From positions 1 to 12,517 of the forward strand of contig SVEW01000068.1 of NCBI GenBank assembly GCA_015057205.1: 12,517 nucleotides of DNA, read 5' to 3'. Shown here piece after piece: positions 1 to 6,244 of the stretch (the first letter of the stretch is position 1; the number at the start of each line of letters is the position of its first letter). The position numbers were made by a program, and so were the translations under genes. The stretch is from Lachnospiraceae bacterium. GTDB lineage: Bacteria; Bacillota; Clostridia; Lachnospirales; Lachnospiraceae. The notes under the pieces are model-generated. The model did no database searches. It worked only from the letters and a program-made list of their open reading frames with translations, and was not told the origin of the DNA.

Positions 1-38
1 ACTCCTTTTTGTAAAAATATATCTTGATATGAGAAAAA

Positions 39-58
39 TCCGCGGCAATCGCCGCGGA
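39..58. terminator. GC-rich stem-loop, possible end of an upstream transcript
   Basis: TCCGCGGC and GCCGCGGA form a perfect 8-bp stem around an AATC loop. The plus-strand tail is weak (ACTTTGTC). The minus-strand tail is a run of five T followed by CTC, which looks more like a terminator, but no minus-strand gene lies nearby to its right. It is most simply the first of two tandem stem-loops closing a plus-strand gene outside the window. Direction is uncertain. Confidence 0.45.
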
Positions 59-74
59 CTTTGTCTACACTCTG

Positions 75-108
75 AAACCTTGGGTTAGCCCAAGGTTTTC
101 TTGTTTTT
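75..108 (+). terminator. Rho-independent terminator of an upstream plus-strand transcript
   Basis: AAACCTTGGG (75-84) and CCCAAGGTTT (89-98) make a perfect 10-bp stem with a TTAG loop, followed by the T-rich tail TCTTGTTTTT. The T-rich side shows plus-strand polarity; the minus-strand tail (CAGAG) lacks a T-run. The terminated gene lies to the left of the window. The hairpin also insulates the ABC transporter promoter that begins 40 bases later. Confidence 0.7.
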
Positions 109-146
109 CCGCTCTTTTCTCTCAAAATCACGAGGAAATCTCCCCA

Positions 147-177
147 TTGACGTGGTGTCGACCCAATCCTCTATAAT
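147..177 (+). promoter_or_regulatory. Promoter of the ABC transporter gene, long spacer
   Basis: A -35 box TTGACG (147-152) and a perfect -10 box TATAAT (172-177) are separated by 19 bases. The predicted transcript start is near 184, giving a short leader before the ribosome binding site at 197-201. A 19-base spacer is longer than the usual 17 and is the spacing typical of MerR-family-activated promoters. No convincing symmetric MerR operator is visible in the spacer, so activation is only a possibility. Confidence 0.55.
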
Positions 178-209
178 AAAGCCAACAAAAAGAAACGGAG
201 GAATGTTCT

Positions 210-1805
210 ATGAAATACTACTTGAAAAAACACTGGCTTTCTTTTACCTTGGTCAGTCTGCTTATGATTCTATATTCCGGGATTCTTGTGGGGGTCAGCC
301 TGCTTTTGCAATATGTCATCGACTACGCTTTGGAAGGTAAAATTGCTACTGCTTCTCTTTTGTCGGTTGGCTATGTGGCACTTTTTACCTTTGTATATTT
401 TCTGGAAAGCTCCGGTCGGGTAACGCTCAATGCAACCATTATGACCGAACTTCGGTCTGCTATTATGGAAAAAATCTTAAAAAAAAGCACAAAGGAATTC
501 TATGAGCACAATGAAACAGATTACATTTCCCTTGTGCAAAACGACGTGAAAAGAATCGAAGATACCTACCTCACCACCATTTTTTCCAGTATCGGCGCAT
601 TTACACAGCTGGTACTTGCCATCCTTGTAATGACCAACTATTCTCCGATTTTTACGCTTACCATGTTTGGCATGACGATTGCCATGTTTGTAGTGCCCGC
701 CATTTTTTCCAAACTACTGCAAGCGGCGACCGAAAGCGTCTCCGACGCACAGCAAGGTCTCACCCAGGGTGTCAGCGAAGTGGTTCTTGGCTTTGAGGTA
801 ATCAAATCCTTCCAAAAAGAAGACTATCGCCTCGGAAAGTTTTCTTTTTGCAATCAGCATCTCAAAAAATGTACCAAGCATCTGGAGTTATTAAAAACTA
901 CCAACGAAGGTCTTTCCAACAGTCTCGGAAGCGGCATGCAGATGGTGATCTGTATTCTGGCAGGCTATTTCATTTATAAAAAGAGTTTAAGCTACGGCAG
1001 CATGGTGGGTGTTATCCAGGTATCCGGCAGCATCGTCAATCCGCTGTTTCAGCTTTTCACTCTGATTCCATCGCTGAAAGCCTTCAAACCGATTTTTGAA
1101 AAAATTGCAAGTTACACGGATTGTGCAGACAGTTCCACTTCTTCCCCGGAAGCATCAGACTGGAAGGAGCTTTCCCTTCAGGATGTATCTTTCTCCTATA
1201 AAGAAGGGGAGCGGAAGATTTTACATGACGTGAACTTAAATATCGAGCGCGGAAAGAAATACCTGATCGTCGGGGAAAGCGGTTGCGGAAAGTCTACGCT
1301 GGTAAACATTTTATCCGGAAAGCTGTCTCCCTGCGGTGGTGAGGTTCTGCTGGACGGCAATGCCCTTTCTTCCGGAAATCCGGTGTTACAGCGCATCTCC
1401 TCCGGAGTATGGCAAAACGTGTATCTTTTTAACGAAAGCATCCGGGACAATATTCTGATGGGCGATCCTAACGATGGAGATGTGCCGGAAATTCTGGAAG
1501 AGGCGGCGCTTATAGAAGTCACTTCCGAAAAAGGCATGGATTTTGTGGTAGGTGCAAACGGCGACCAACTCTCCGGCGGACAAAAACAACGAATTGCCAT
1601 TGCCAGAGCCTTACACGCTCACAAGGATATCCTGATTCTGGATGAGGGTTTCAGCGCCCTGGATGCCGAAATGGGCCAGCAGATCGAAAAGAAATTACTG
1701 GAAAAGAAAGATCAGACCATTATTTCCATCTCCCATCATGCAACCGATGAAATCCGGTCGCTGTATGATGAGATCATCGAAGTAAAAAACGGAAGGGTAG
1801 CGTAA
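210..1805 (+). CDS. ABC exporter half-transporter, fused membrane and ATPase domains
   Basis: The 531-aa protein joins an ABC type-1 transmembrane domain (residues about 10-295, roughly six helices, e.g. 12-40, 47-67, 122-141, 146-168, 236-256, 265-290) to a nucleotide-binding domain (about 320-531). All ATPase motifs are present: Walker A G355-T363 (GESGCGKST), Q-loop Q402, signature LSGGQ 454-458, Walker B ending D478-E479, D-loop SALD and switch His509. It should form a homodimer, or a heterodimer with a partner outside the window, that exports a substrate across the cytoplasmic membrane by ATP hydrolysis. At 531 residues it is somewhat shorter than typical 570-600-aa exporters, but no domain is missing. 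GGAGG at 197-201, 8 bases before the ATG, fixes the start. The gene is monocistronic here, between its own promoter and a hairpin. The substrate (drug, peptide or lipid) cannot be read from the sequence. Confidence 0.93.
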   Translation: MKYYLKKHWLSFTLVSLLMILYSGILVGVSLLLQYVIDYALEGKIATASLLSVGYVALFTFVYFLESSGRVTLNATIMTELRSAIMEKILKKSTKEFYEHNETDYISLVQNDVKRIEDTYLTTIFSSIGAFTQLVLAILVMTNYSPIFTLTMFGMTIAMFVVPAIFSKLLQAATESVSDAQQGLTQGVSEVVLGFEVIKSFQKEDYRLGKFSFCNQHLKKCTKHLELLKTTNEGLSNSLGSGMQMVICILAGYFIYKKSLSYGSMVGVIQVSGSIVNPLFQLFTLIPSLKAFKPIFEKIASYTDCADSSTSSPEASDWKELSLQDVSFSYKEGERKILHDVNLNIERGKKYLIVGESGCGKSTLVNILSGKLSPCGGEVLLDGNALSSGNPVLQRISSGVWQNVYLFNESIRDNILMGDPNDGDVPEILEEAALIEVTSEKGMDFVVGANGDQLSGGQKQRIAIARALHAHKDILILDEGFSALDAEMGQQIEKKLLEKKDQTIISISHHATDEIRSLYDEIIEVKNGRVA

Positions 1806-1827
1806 CGACAACACCCACTCACTCTGA

Positions 1828-1862
1828 AAAGACCTGCGGCTACTTTCGCTCCGCAGGTCTTT
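1828..1862. terminator. Bidirectional terminator shared by converging genes
   Basis: AAAGACCTGCGG (1828-1839) and CCGCAGGTCTTT (1851-1862) form a perfect 12-bp stem with an 11-base loop. It lies 22 bases after the ABC transporter stop and also ends the minus-strand 788-aa gene. The minus-strand tail is TTTTC and the plus-strand tail TTTCC, so termination is plausible in both directions. The minus-strand stop codon TAG (1842-1840) is inside the loop, and the 5' arm on that strand encodes the last residues of the protein. Confidence 0.75.
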
Positions 1863-4206
1863 CCATCTTACTATACAACTCTGTTAGCGGTATGGAAAAA
1901 TATTTTGTCAGACTCACGCCAATTAGCAAATCGCCATGCAGCGTAATGAACCGGGTATCTTTTGGCACCTTCACTTTGAAGCTATGGGCAAATCCATCCT
2001 TCGAAAAAAGCAAGTACTTGATGGTTCTCGGAAATTCAGTACGCTCAAGAATTTGGTAACCATGTTCCACATCATCGTGCACTTCTCCGAGATTTTCAAT
2101 TCGGATTTTGCTCTTATACTCTTTGAAATCATGCTTGCCATCCTGCGAAATGAATATCGACGTCGGATACTCTTCCCAGAATTTCATATCATTTTCTTCC
2201 CAAACTTCCTCTTCGTATTCCCGGTCTAAGAGAATAGCTGTTTTCCCGGTCTGTTCACTGACTCTTATCGCCCAACTTTTGGTAAAATTCCTATTGTCTT
2301 TATTATCATCATACTGCGCAGCATCATAGGTTAAAACCGGTTTCATCGTATTGGGGTCGCAAAACGTAACATGTTGCATATAGAATCCATCCTCATACCA
2401 GGTTCCAATAAACGGATTATCATACGTCACCGCAAGTGCGCCGTTTTTACCCGCGTAAACCATTTCTTCAACATGTTGGAAACGATCAGAGTCCGTATTC
2501 CCCGGCAGATTCAGCTTTTCAAAATGAATCATATCCTTGGTACGGTATACGTAGCTTTCACTCCAATCATATTCCTCTTCCGCCTGTTTATCCGTCTCCT
2601 CGTTGTTCTTCCGGTCGTCCCCGTAAAAGCGCATATCAAAATACATATAGGTATCATCATGCCAGGTTTCATCCAACCTTACAGACGTATTATAGCGATG
2701 CTGCACATCATCATAGAAATAATCGCGGCCCTTTATGGTTCCATGGAGTGAAAAATAGATTTCCTTCCATTCTTCTCCGTCCTCGGACACCTGAATCGGG
2801 ATATTCTTTGTAAAGGTCTTTGTTGTCTTATCTTTTTTGATGGTAGCATCGTAGTCATCCACCCACGATTTTACATAGTACTTTCCAATTTTCAGATTCT
2901 CACTCTGTTTCGGCTTATCCATCACCTGAAAATCGTAAAAATGTGTTCCATCTTTTGTTTTAAAGGAAAAATCTTTGCTATCGTTCCCCATTTTTTCGTA
3001 GCCATATCCATAAATGACGATTTCCCCATTTACTTCTTTGATGTCCTCTACACCAAGGTAATAGCTATACTTTTTCGGAATGTCGAACTGCTTTAAAAAT
3101 TTCTCCGTAAACACCTGCTTCGTAAACTGCTTTCCATCTTCCGTCGATAAAAGCGCGTTTGCCTTTTGACTGCGACGCTCCAATATGAAAATTCGTTTCC
3201 CAAGATAGGCCGGAGTTGGAAGATCGTATTCACTGTCACTCATCTTGCTTGTAACATTCGGCATTACAATCGGTGCATCCTTCACGTCCTTAATCACAAT
3301 CTTCGGAATTTTCTCCAGATACGCGGATCTTTTTTTCACCATTGGCGTGTTTCGTTTAAAAACGGCATGTTTCGACACACCGGAATCCTTAATCAATTGC
3401 ACCACTCGTTTGAAATCCGCATTGTCTGCTTTAATGTAGAACACCGGATGTTTATGGATTTTTGCAAAAGCATGCTTTCCAATCTTGCGAACATTGCCGG
3501 TCATATATATTTTCTTAAGATCCGTGCTCTCATAAAAGGCTTTTTTTGTAATCCGCTGAATCGATGCCGGTAATTTCAATGCTTTCAACCAACGGCCATC
3601 CGACTCACCGCCAACAGCGGTCACCTTGTATTGTTTATCATTAAAGGTTGCCGTCTCCGGAACGCTGACGGTATACGAAGTCGCGTTCGGCATATACATC
3701 CAGTACGCCGTTACTGTCTTTTTGTCTGCATTTATGCGCATCCCCCATACATCCGTTTCCTTTGGCGTTCCAATAACCGTCGAACGTGATGCAATATCGA
3801 AGGGATAGATTTTCTTATCCTCACGATTATAAAGCAACCAGATACTATGCAATGTTTTGCCAAAAGCGGCTTCCGGAATCGGTTCATCCATATCATATTC
3901 CACCTTATTCCCGGCATCGTCATAGTAATAATCGTACGGACCAAGTTCCGCCTCCCGTTTCTCATACTCTTCGCCACTTGCATTGCGCCAACTCGTACCA
4001 TCAAGATACTTTCCGTTCATTTTTAAATAGCCAAGCTTGACATGGATGGAGTCACCAATTTCTAATTCCAACGAAATATTATCCCCATATACGCAAGCAT
4101 CCTCTAACTCTGCACCTGTTTTCCCTTTCGCACTCACCGTAAACGGCGACACCACACATTGCAGGGCAATCAGTGCAGCAAGTACGAATCCAATACTATT
4201 TTTCAT
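1840..4206 (-). CDS. Secreted protein with LRR_5 segment and Asp-box-like repeats
   Basis: The 788-aa protein starts with a Sec signal peptide (positive MKNS, hydrophobic 5-22, probable cleavage after VSA near residue 26), so it is exported; no lipobox, sortase motif or C-terminal membrane anchor is visible. Residues about 195-260 resemble BspA-type LRR_5 repeats (LPASIQRITKKAFYES, then VRKIGKHAFAKI). From about 335 on, six S/T-x-D-G/M-x-x-F/W-like turns occur (STEDGKQF 354-361, KTKDGTHF 416-423, SEDGEEW 474-480, RTKDMIHF 555-562, SQDGKHDF 687-694, SKDGFAHSF 735-743), spaced 48-132 residues. They recall Asp-box hairpins and suggest a six-bladed beta-propeller; this is inference. No catalytic site is recognised. 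GAGGAG at 4215-4220, 8 bases from the ATG, supports the start. It lies downstream of the PPC-module gene, with a terminator and no clear promoter between. Export is likely; the role (adhesion or carbohydrate binding) is unknown. Confidence 0.85.
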   Translation of the reverse strand: MKNSIGFVLAALIALQCVVSPFTVSAKGKTGAELEDACVYGDNISLELEIGDSIHVKLGYLKMNGKYLDGTSWRNASGEEYEKREAELGPYDYYYDDAGNKVEYDMDEPIPEAAFGKTLHSIWLLYNREDKKIYPFDIASRSTVIGTPKETDVWGMRINADKKTVTAYWMYMPNATSYTVSVPETATFNDKQYKVTAVGGESDGRWLKALKLPASIQRITKKAFYESTDLKKIYMTGNVRKIGKHAFAKIHKHPVFYIKADNADFKRVVQLIKDSGVSKHAVFKRNTPMVKKRSAYLEKIPKIVIKDVKDAPIVMPNVTSKMSDSEYDLPTPAYLGKRIFILERRSQKANALLSTEDGKQFTKQVFTEKFLKQFDIPKKYSYYLGVEDIKEVNGEIVIYGYGYEKMGNDSKDFSFKTKDGTHFYDFQVMDKPKQSENLKIGKYYVKSWVDDYDATIKKDKTTKTFTKNIPIQVSEDGEEWKEIYFSLHGTIKGRDYFYDDVQHRYNTSVRLDETWHDDTYMYFDMRFYGDDRKNNEETDKQAEEEYDWSESYVYRTKDMIHFEKLNLPGNTDSDRFQHVEEMVYAGKNGALAVTYDNPFIGTWYEDGFYMQHVTFCDPNTMKPVLTYDAAQYDDNKDNRNFTKSWAIRVSEQTGKTAILLDREYEEEVWEENDMKFWEEYPTSIFISQDGKHDFKEYKSKIRIENLGEVHDDVEHGYQILERTEFPRTIKYLLFSKDGFAHSFKVKVPKDTRFITLHGDLLIGVSLTKYFSIPLTELYSKMERPAERK

Positions 4207-4221
4207 TCTTTCTTCTCCTCT

Positions 4222-4256
4222 AAAAACATGCCCCCAGACTCCGATGAAGCCTGGGG
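4222..4256 (-). terminator. Terminator between the two secreted-protein genes
   Basis: Read on the minus strand, CCCCAGGCT (4256-4248) pairs with AGTCTGGGG (4240-4232) in a 9-bp stem with one G-U pair and a 7-base loop, followed after GCATG by TTTTT (4226-4222). It sits 18 bases after the 387-aa gene stop. The T-tract abuts the ribosome binding site of the 788-aa gene, so there is no room for a promoter after it. The second gene must rely on readthrough or on a promoter inside or just after the first gene. Confidence 0.7.
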
Positions 4257-4274
4257 ACAGTTTTCATAAAATGC

Positions 4275-5438
4275 TTATTTAATTATGAAGGAATACGTTC
4301 CATCAATACCTTTGTAATTTCCTACACGTTCAATTACTACGATGTAAGTCTTTCCCTTCTCAACTTTGAATTTCTTCTTCGTTCCAAATTCAACACGATT
4401 TACTAATCTGTGGTTAGATCCTGCTTTGAGAACAGATACTGTCTGTCCGTCTTTTGCCTCAGCGCCCACGTTAACGCCCTTGATGGATAACGTTGTTGTC
4501 TTGGTTGCTGTAAATTTGTAGTAGTCCTTGTCTCCTTTGTACTCGCTTCTACCTTTGACTTTCTTGCCAATCTTAATCTTCTTGGCAGTTCTTGCCTTGT
4601 TGGAAACTTCGTTGTAACCTTTCACACTTAAGTGATAATCGCCTTCGTCCATCTTAAGGCCACATCCGTTCCACCAGTATACGTGAATCACGTAATCGGT
4701 ATGTTTCTTTAAGGTCTTGTTGGTATAAACGTATCCGGAAGAATTAACGTAAATGGTATTCACTTCGGAAACACGTTTTCCTTTCTTATCCATTACCTCT
4801 AACACCGGATAGGTTCCTTTACCGGCATCTAACGTTACCTTAATACCGTTGTACTTACCGGTATTTACGGAAAAATAGTCATGGTCTCCCTGATAATTGA
4901 ATTTACCATCTTTTCCTCCGCCTACTTTTACAACTGTATTCTTTGCATCGGCCCGCTTCTCACCTTCATCCTTTGCATCTTCAAAAGCAAGTGCGAAAGA
5001 CATACTGTCTCCGTAGGTTGTCTTATACTTCACTTCAACAACGTACTGGGTATTCTTCGCAAGTGGTGTGGTAGCGAAAGATATTCCATCTCTCTTCTCC
5101 TTACACCAGCTCTCAACGGCCATAAATACACCGTTAACTTTCTTCTTAAATTTCCATTGTACGTCTCCGTCTCCTTCGATGGCAAGGGATGATTTCACAA
5201 CCATGTTCTTCTTTGGTGTGTACTTGTAGCATAAGGTCGCTTCACCTTTTGCACTAAGTTCCCCGCTAATTCCATTTGTTAAGATGTCCAATTCCTGTGC
5301 GGCATTATAATCCTGAATGCCTCCCCTAACACTTGCGCTTGCCGCATTAGACTTGATTGGCGCTGCGCCGGTAACACTACTGAAAACGCACGCCGCTGCT
5401 AAACAAGCTGCCACTACACTTTTCCTAAATTTTGTCAT
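4275..5438 (-). CDS. Secreted protein with PPC-like beta-sandwich modules
   Basis: The 387-aa protein has a Sec signal peptide (KFRK, hydrophobic 8-27, likely cleavage near SNAASA 30-35). The rest is beta-rich and reads as about three modules of roughly 105 residues (45-152, 165-273, 283-387) like bacterial pre-peptidase C-terminal (PPC) domains. The hallmark G-D-x-D-Y-F/Y turn occurs in the second (YQGDHDYF, 182-189) and third (YKGDKDYY, 300-307), and modules end in strands such as YHLSVKG and YSFIIK. No protease or other catalytic domain is attached, so it is probably an extracellular binding or structural protein. The start is taken at ATG 5438 because AAGGAG lies 6 bases upstream and a signal peptide follows; a reading open to 5504 would add 22 residues without a ribosome binding site. 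A consensus -35 TTGACA occurs at 5523-5518, but its -10 is poor. Function unknown. Confidence 0.82.
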   Translation of the reverse strand: MTKFRKSVVAACLAAACVFSSVTGAAPIKSNAASASVRGGIQDYNAAQELDILTNGISGELSAKGEATLCYKYTPKKNMVVKSSLAIEGDGDVQWKFKKKVNGVFMAVESWCKEKRDGISFATTPLAKNTQYVVEVKYKTTYGDSMSFALAFEDAKDEGEKRADAKNTVVKVGGGKDGKFNYQGDHDYFSVNTGKYNGIKVTLDAGKGTYPVLEVMDKKGKRVSEVNTIYVNSSGYVYTNKTLKKHTDYVIHVYWWNGCGLKMDEGDYHLSVKGYNEVSNKARTAKKIKIGKKVKGRSEYKGDKDYYKFTATKTTTLSIKGVNVGAEAKDGQTVSVLKAGSNHRLVNRVEFGTKKKFKVEKGKTYIVVIERVGNYKGIDGTYSFIIK

Positions 5439-5592
5439 AATTTTCTCCTTATATACTTTTTGGCCGATGTTCTTATAAAAGTATCGACAACACCATTTTT
5501 TCACAATTTACAAATATTGTCAACCATTGAATCAAAATCCGATAGATGAAACTTTTTTCACTCCACACCATCTAATCCATGTGACGAAATAA

Positions 5593-5865
5593 AAAATCAA
5601 ATATAACCTCGAAACCGGTAAACGCGTTAAGAAAATTACTGCGATTACCAAAGAGAAATCTTTGAAAAAATTGAAAAAGCTCATCATTCGCAAGGTAAAG
5701 AAACTGGATGAGAATTACGAAACCACCGAAATCGAAGACAAGAAAGCAACCGATTTCAACTTCTATATCACCAAGAAAGGTAAGGTTTGCGTATGCTTTG
5801 GCCCTTATGAATTGGGCTTTGGCGGATATACCAAGCGTGTGTATGTAGCTGGGGATAACTTATAA
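5593..5865 (+). pseudogene. DUF3298/RsiV-like C-terminal remnant
   Basis: After a stop at 5590-5592 the frame is open for 90 codons to TAA at 5863-5865. The peptide resembles the C-terminal half of DUF3298 (RsiV-type) extracellular domains: an early YNLETGKRV (family style: tyrosine, acidic or polar residues, then TGK), and near the end FNFYITKKGKVCVCFGPYEL, the strand-turn-strand that ends in PYE. There is no ATG in frame; the first possible start is TTG at 5662 without a good ribosome binding site, and the signal peptide and N-terminal half of the family are absent. It is best read as the tail of a gene whose front was deleted, though expression of a short product from TTG cannot be excluded. 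No promoter was seen upstream. Confidence 0.65.
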
Positions 5866-5910
5866 TCATTGTTGATATTGCACAATTTTTACATTTATTT
5901 TTTGTAACAT

Positions 5911-5944
5911 TTGTAAACACTTCCCTGTCACGCTATGGTATGAT
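5911..5944 (+). promoter_or_regulatory. Promoter of the candidate small RNA
   Basis: TGGTATGAT at 5936-5944 is an extended -10 (TG, one base, TATGAT), predicting a start near 5950-5952, where hairpin 1 of the RNA begins. An alternative reading is TTGTAA (5911-5916), 17 bases, TATGGT (5934-5939), starting near 5946. Two direct copies of TTTGTAA (5901-5907, 5910-5916) lie at the -35 region and could be a regulator site. There is no ORF with a ribosome binding site directly downstream. Confidence 0.4.
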
Positions 5945-5948
5945 AATA

Positions 5949-6046
5949 AATGTAAAACCCCCCAATACATTATATAATTTTTGCTAACCCCATAGTAAAA
6001 ATACCTTCTCCTAAGAGACAACCGATCGACAGGTTGTCTTTTTTTT
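5949..6046 (+). ncRNA. Candidate small regulatory RNA with C-rich loops
   Basis: About 97 bases between an extended -10 promoter and an intrinsic terminator fold into a simple chain. Hairpin 1 is AATGTA (5949-5954) with TACATT (5966-5971), loop AAACCCCCCAA. Hairpin 2 is TTTTTGCTA (5978-5986) with TAGTAAAAA (5993-6001), loop ACCCCA. Its one G-U pair would be a C-A mismatch on the other strand, which favours a plus-strand RNA. Next comes an unpaired CTTCTCCT (6005-6012), complementary to Shine-Dalgarno sequences, then the terminator hairpin. C-runs shown in loops plus an anti-Shine-Dalgarno stretch are typical of trans-acting Firmicutes small RNAs that block translation. No known family was recognised. 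The alternative is an unusual 3' untranslated region of the DUF3298 remnant. Confidence 0.5.
6016..6046 (+). terminator. Strong rho-independent terminator
   Basis: AGACAACC (6016-6023) and GGTTGTCT (6032-6039) form an 8-bp stem with an 8-base loop followed by seven T (6040-6046). The minus-strand side has no T-run, so it acts on plus-strand transcripts. The nearest plus-strand coding remnant ends 150 bases upstream, which supports a separate short transcript. Confidence 0.8.
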
Positions 6047-6093
6047 ATGTAATAAGACATTTCTCCGAATCTCCTATTGCCTAAGAACGCTGA

Positions 6094-6131
6094 AATGCCC
6101 TTGGTCACCAAACATGGCACCCAAGGACATT
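6094..6131 (-). other. Long hairpin in a minus-strand transcript
   Basis: On the minus strand, AATGTCCTTGG (6131-6121) pairs with CCAAGGGCATT (6104-6094) over 11 bp including one U-G pair. A 2x2 internal loop (GU/GA) and a further 4 bp (GCCA/UGGU, one G-U pair) close a UGTT tetraloop. Both wobble pairs become A-C mismatches on the plus strand, so the fold favours a minus-strand RNA. It begins about 20 bases after the start predicted from the promoter at 6159-6187. The tail is only TTTC, so it is a poor terminator. It may be a leader structure whose gene has been lost. Confidence 0.4.
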
Positions 6132-6158
6132 CCTATTTAATCTTCTCCTATGTTCATT

Positions 6159-6187
6159 ATTCTATCACACATAATGTCTCAACACAA
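6159..6187 (-). promoter_or_regulatory. Minus-strand promoter without an intact downstream gene
   Basis: TTGTGT (6187-6182), a 17-base spacer and TAGAAT (6164-6159) with an upstream TG (extended -10, TGATAGAAT) make a plausible sigma-A promoter, start near 6152. AGGAGAAG (6149-6142) follows directly. The next ATG (6131-6129) is 10 bases past it and opens only an 18-codon frame. The promoter probably drove a gene now gone, or drives the hairpin RNA just downstream. Confidence 0.4.
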
Positions 6188-6244
6188 GACCCTACTACAA
6201 CCATTCTGAAACAATACGTTTTTTGTCCGTAAATTATTTGCCAT

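Noticed and set aside
1196..1600. Minus-strand frame inside the ABC ATPase domain
   Set aside because: It is the shadow of a highly conserved coding region (Walker A to signature motif) on the opposite strand.
5439..5504. 22-residue N-terminal extension of the PPC-module protein
   Set aside because: It would precede a clear signal peptide and lacks a ribosome binding site, whereas ATG 5438 has AAGGAG at good spacing.
5868..5886. ATTGT/ACAAT stem followed by TTTTT as a terminator of the DUF3298 remnant
   Set aside because: Only five mostly A-T pairs with a nine-base loop; too weak to call in AT-rich DNA.
5866..6120. Minus-strand frame of 84 codons across the candidate small RNA
   Set aside because: Low-complexity, basic and aromatic composition, no ribosome binding site at its start, no family resemblance, and it runs antisense through a terminator.
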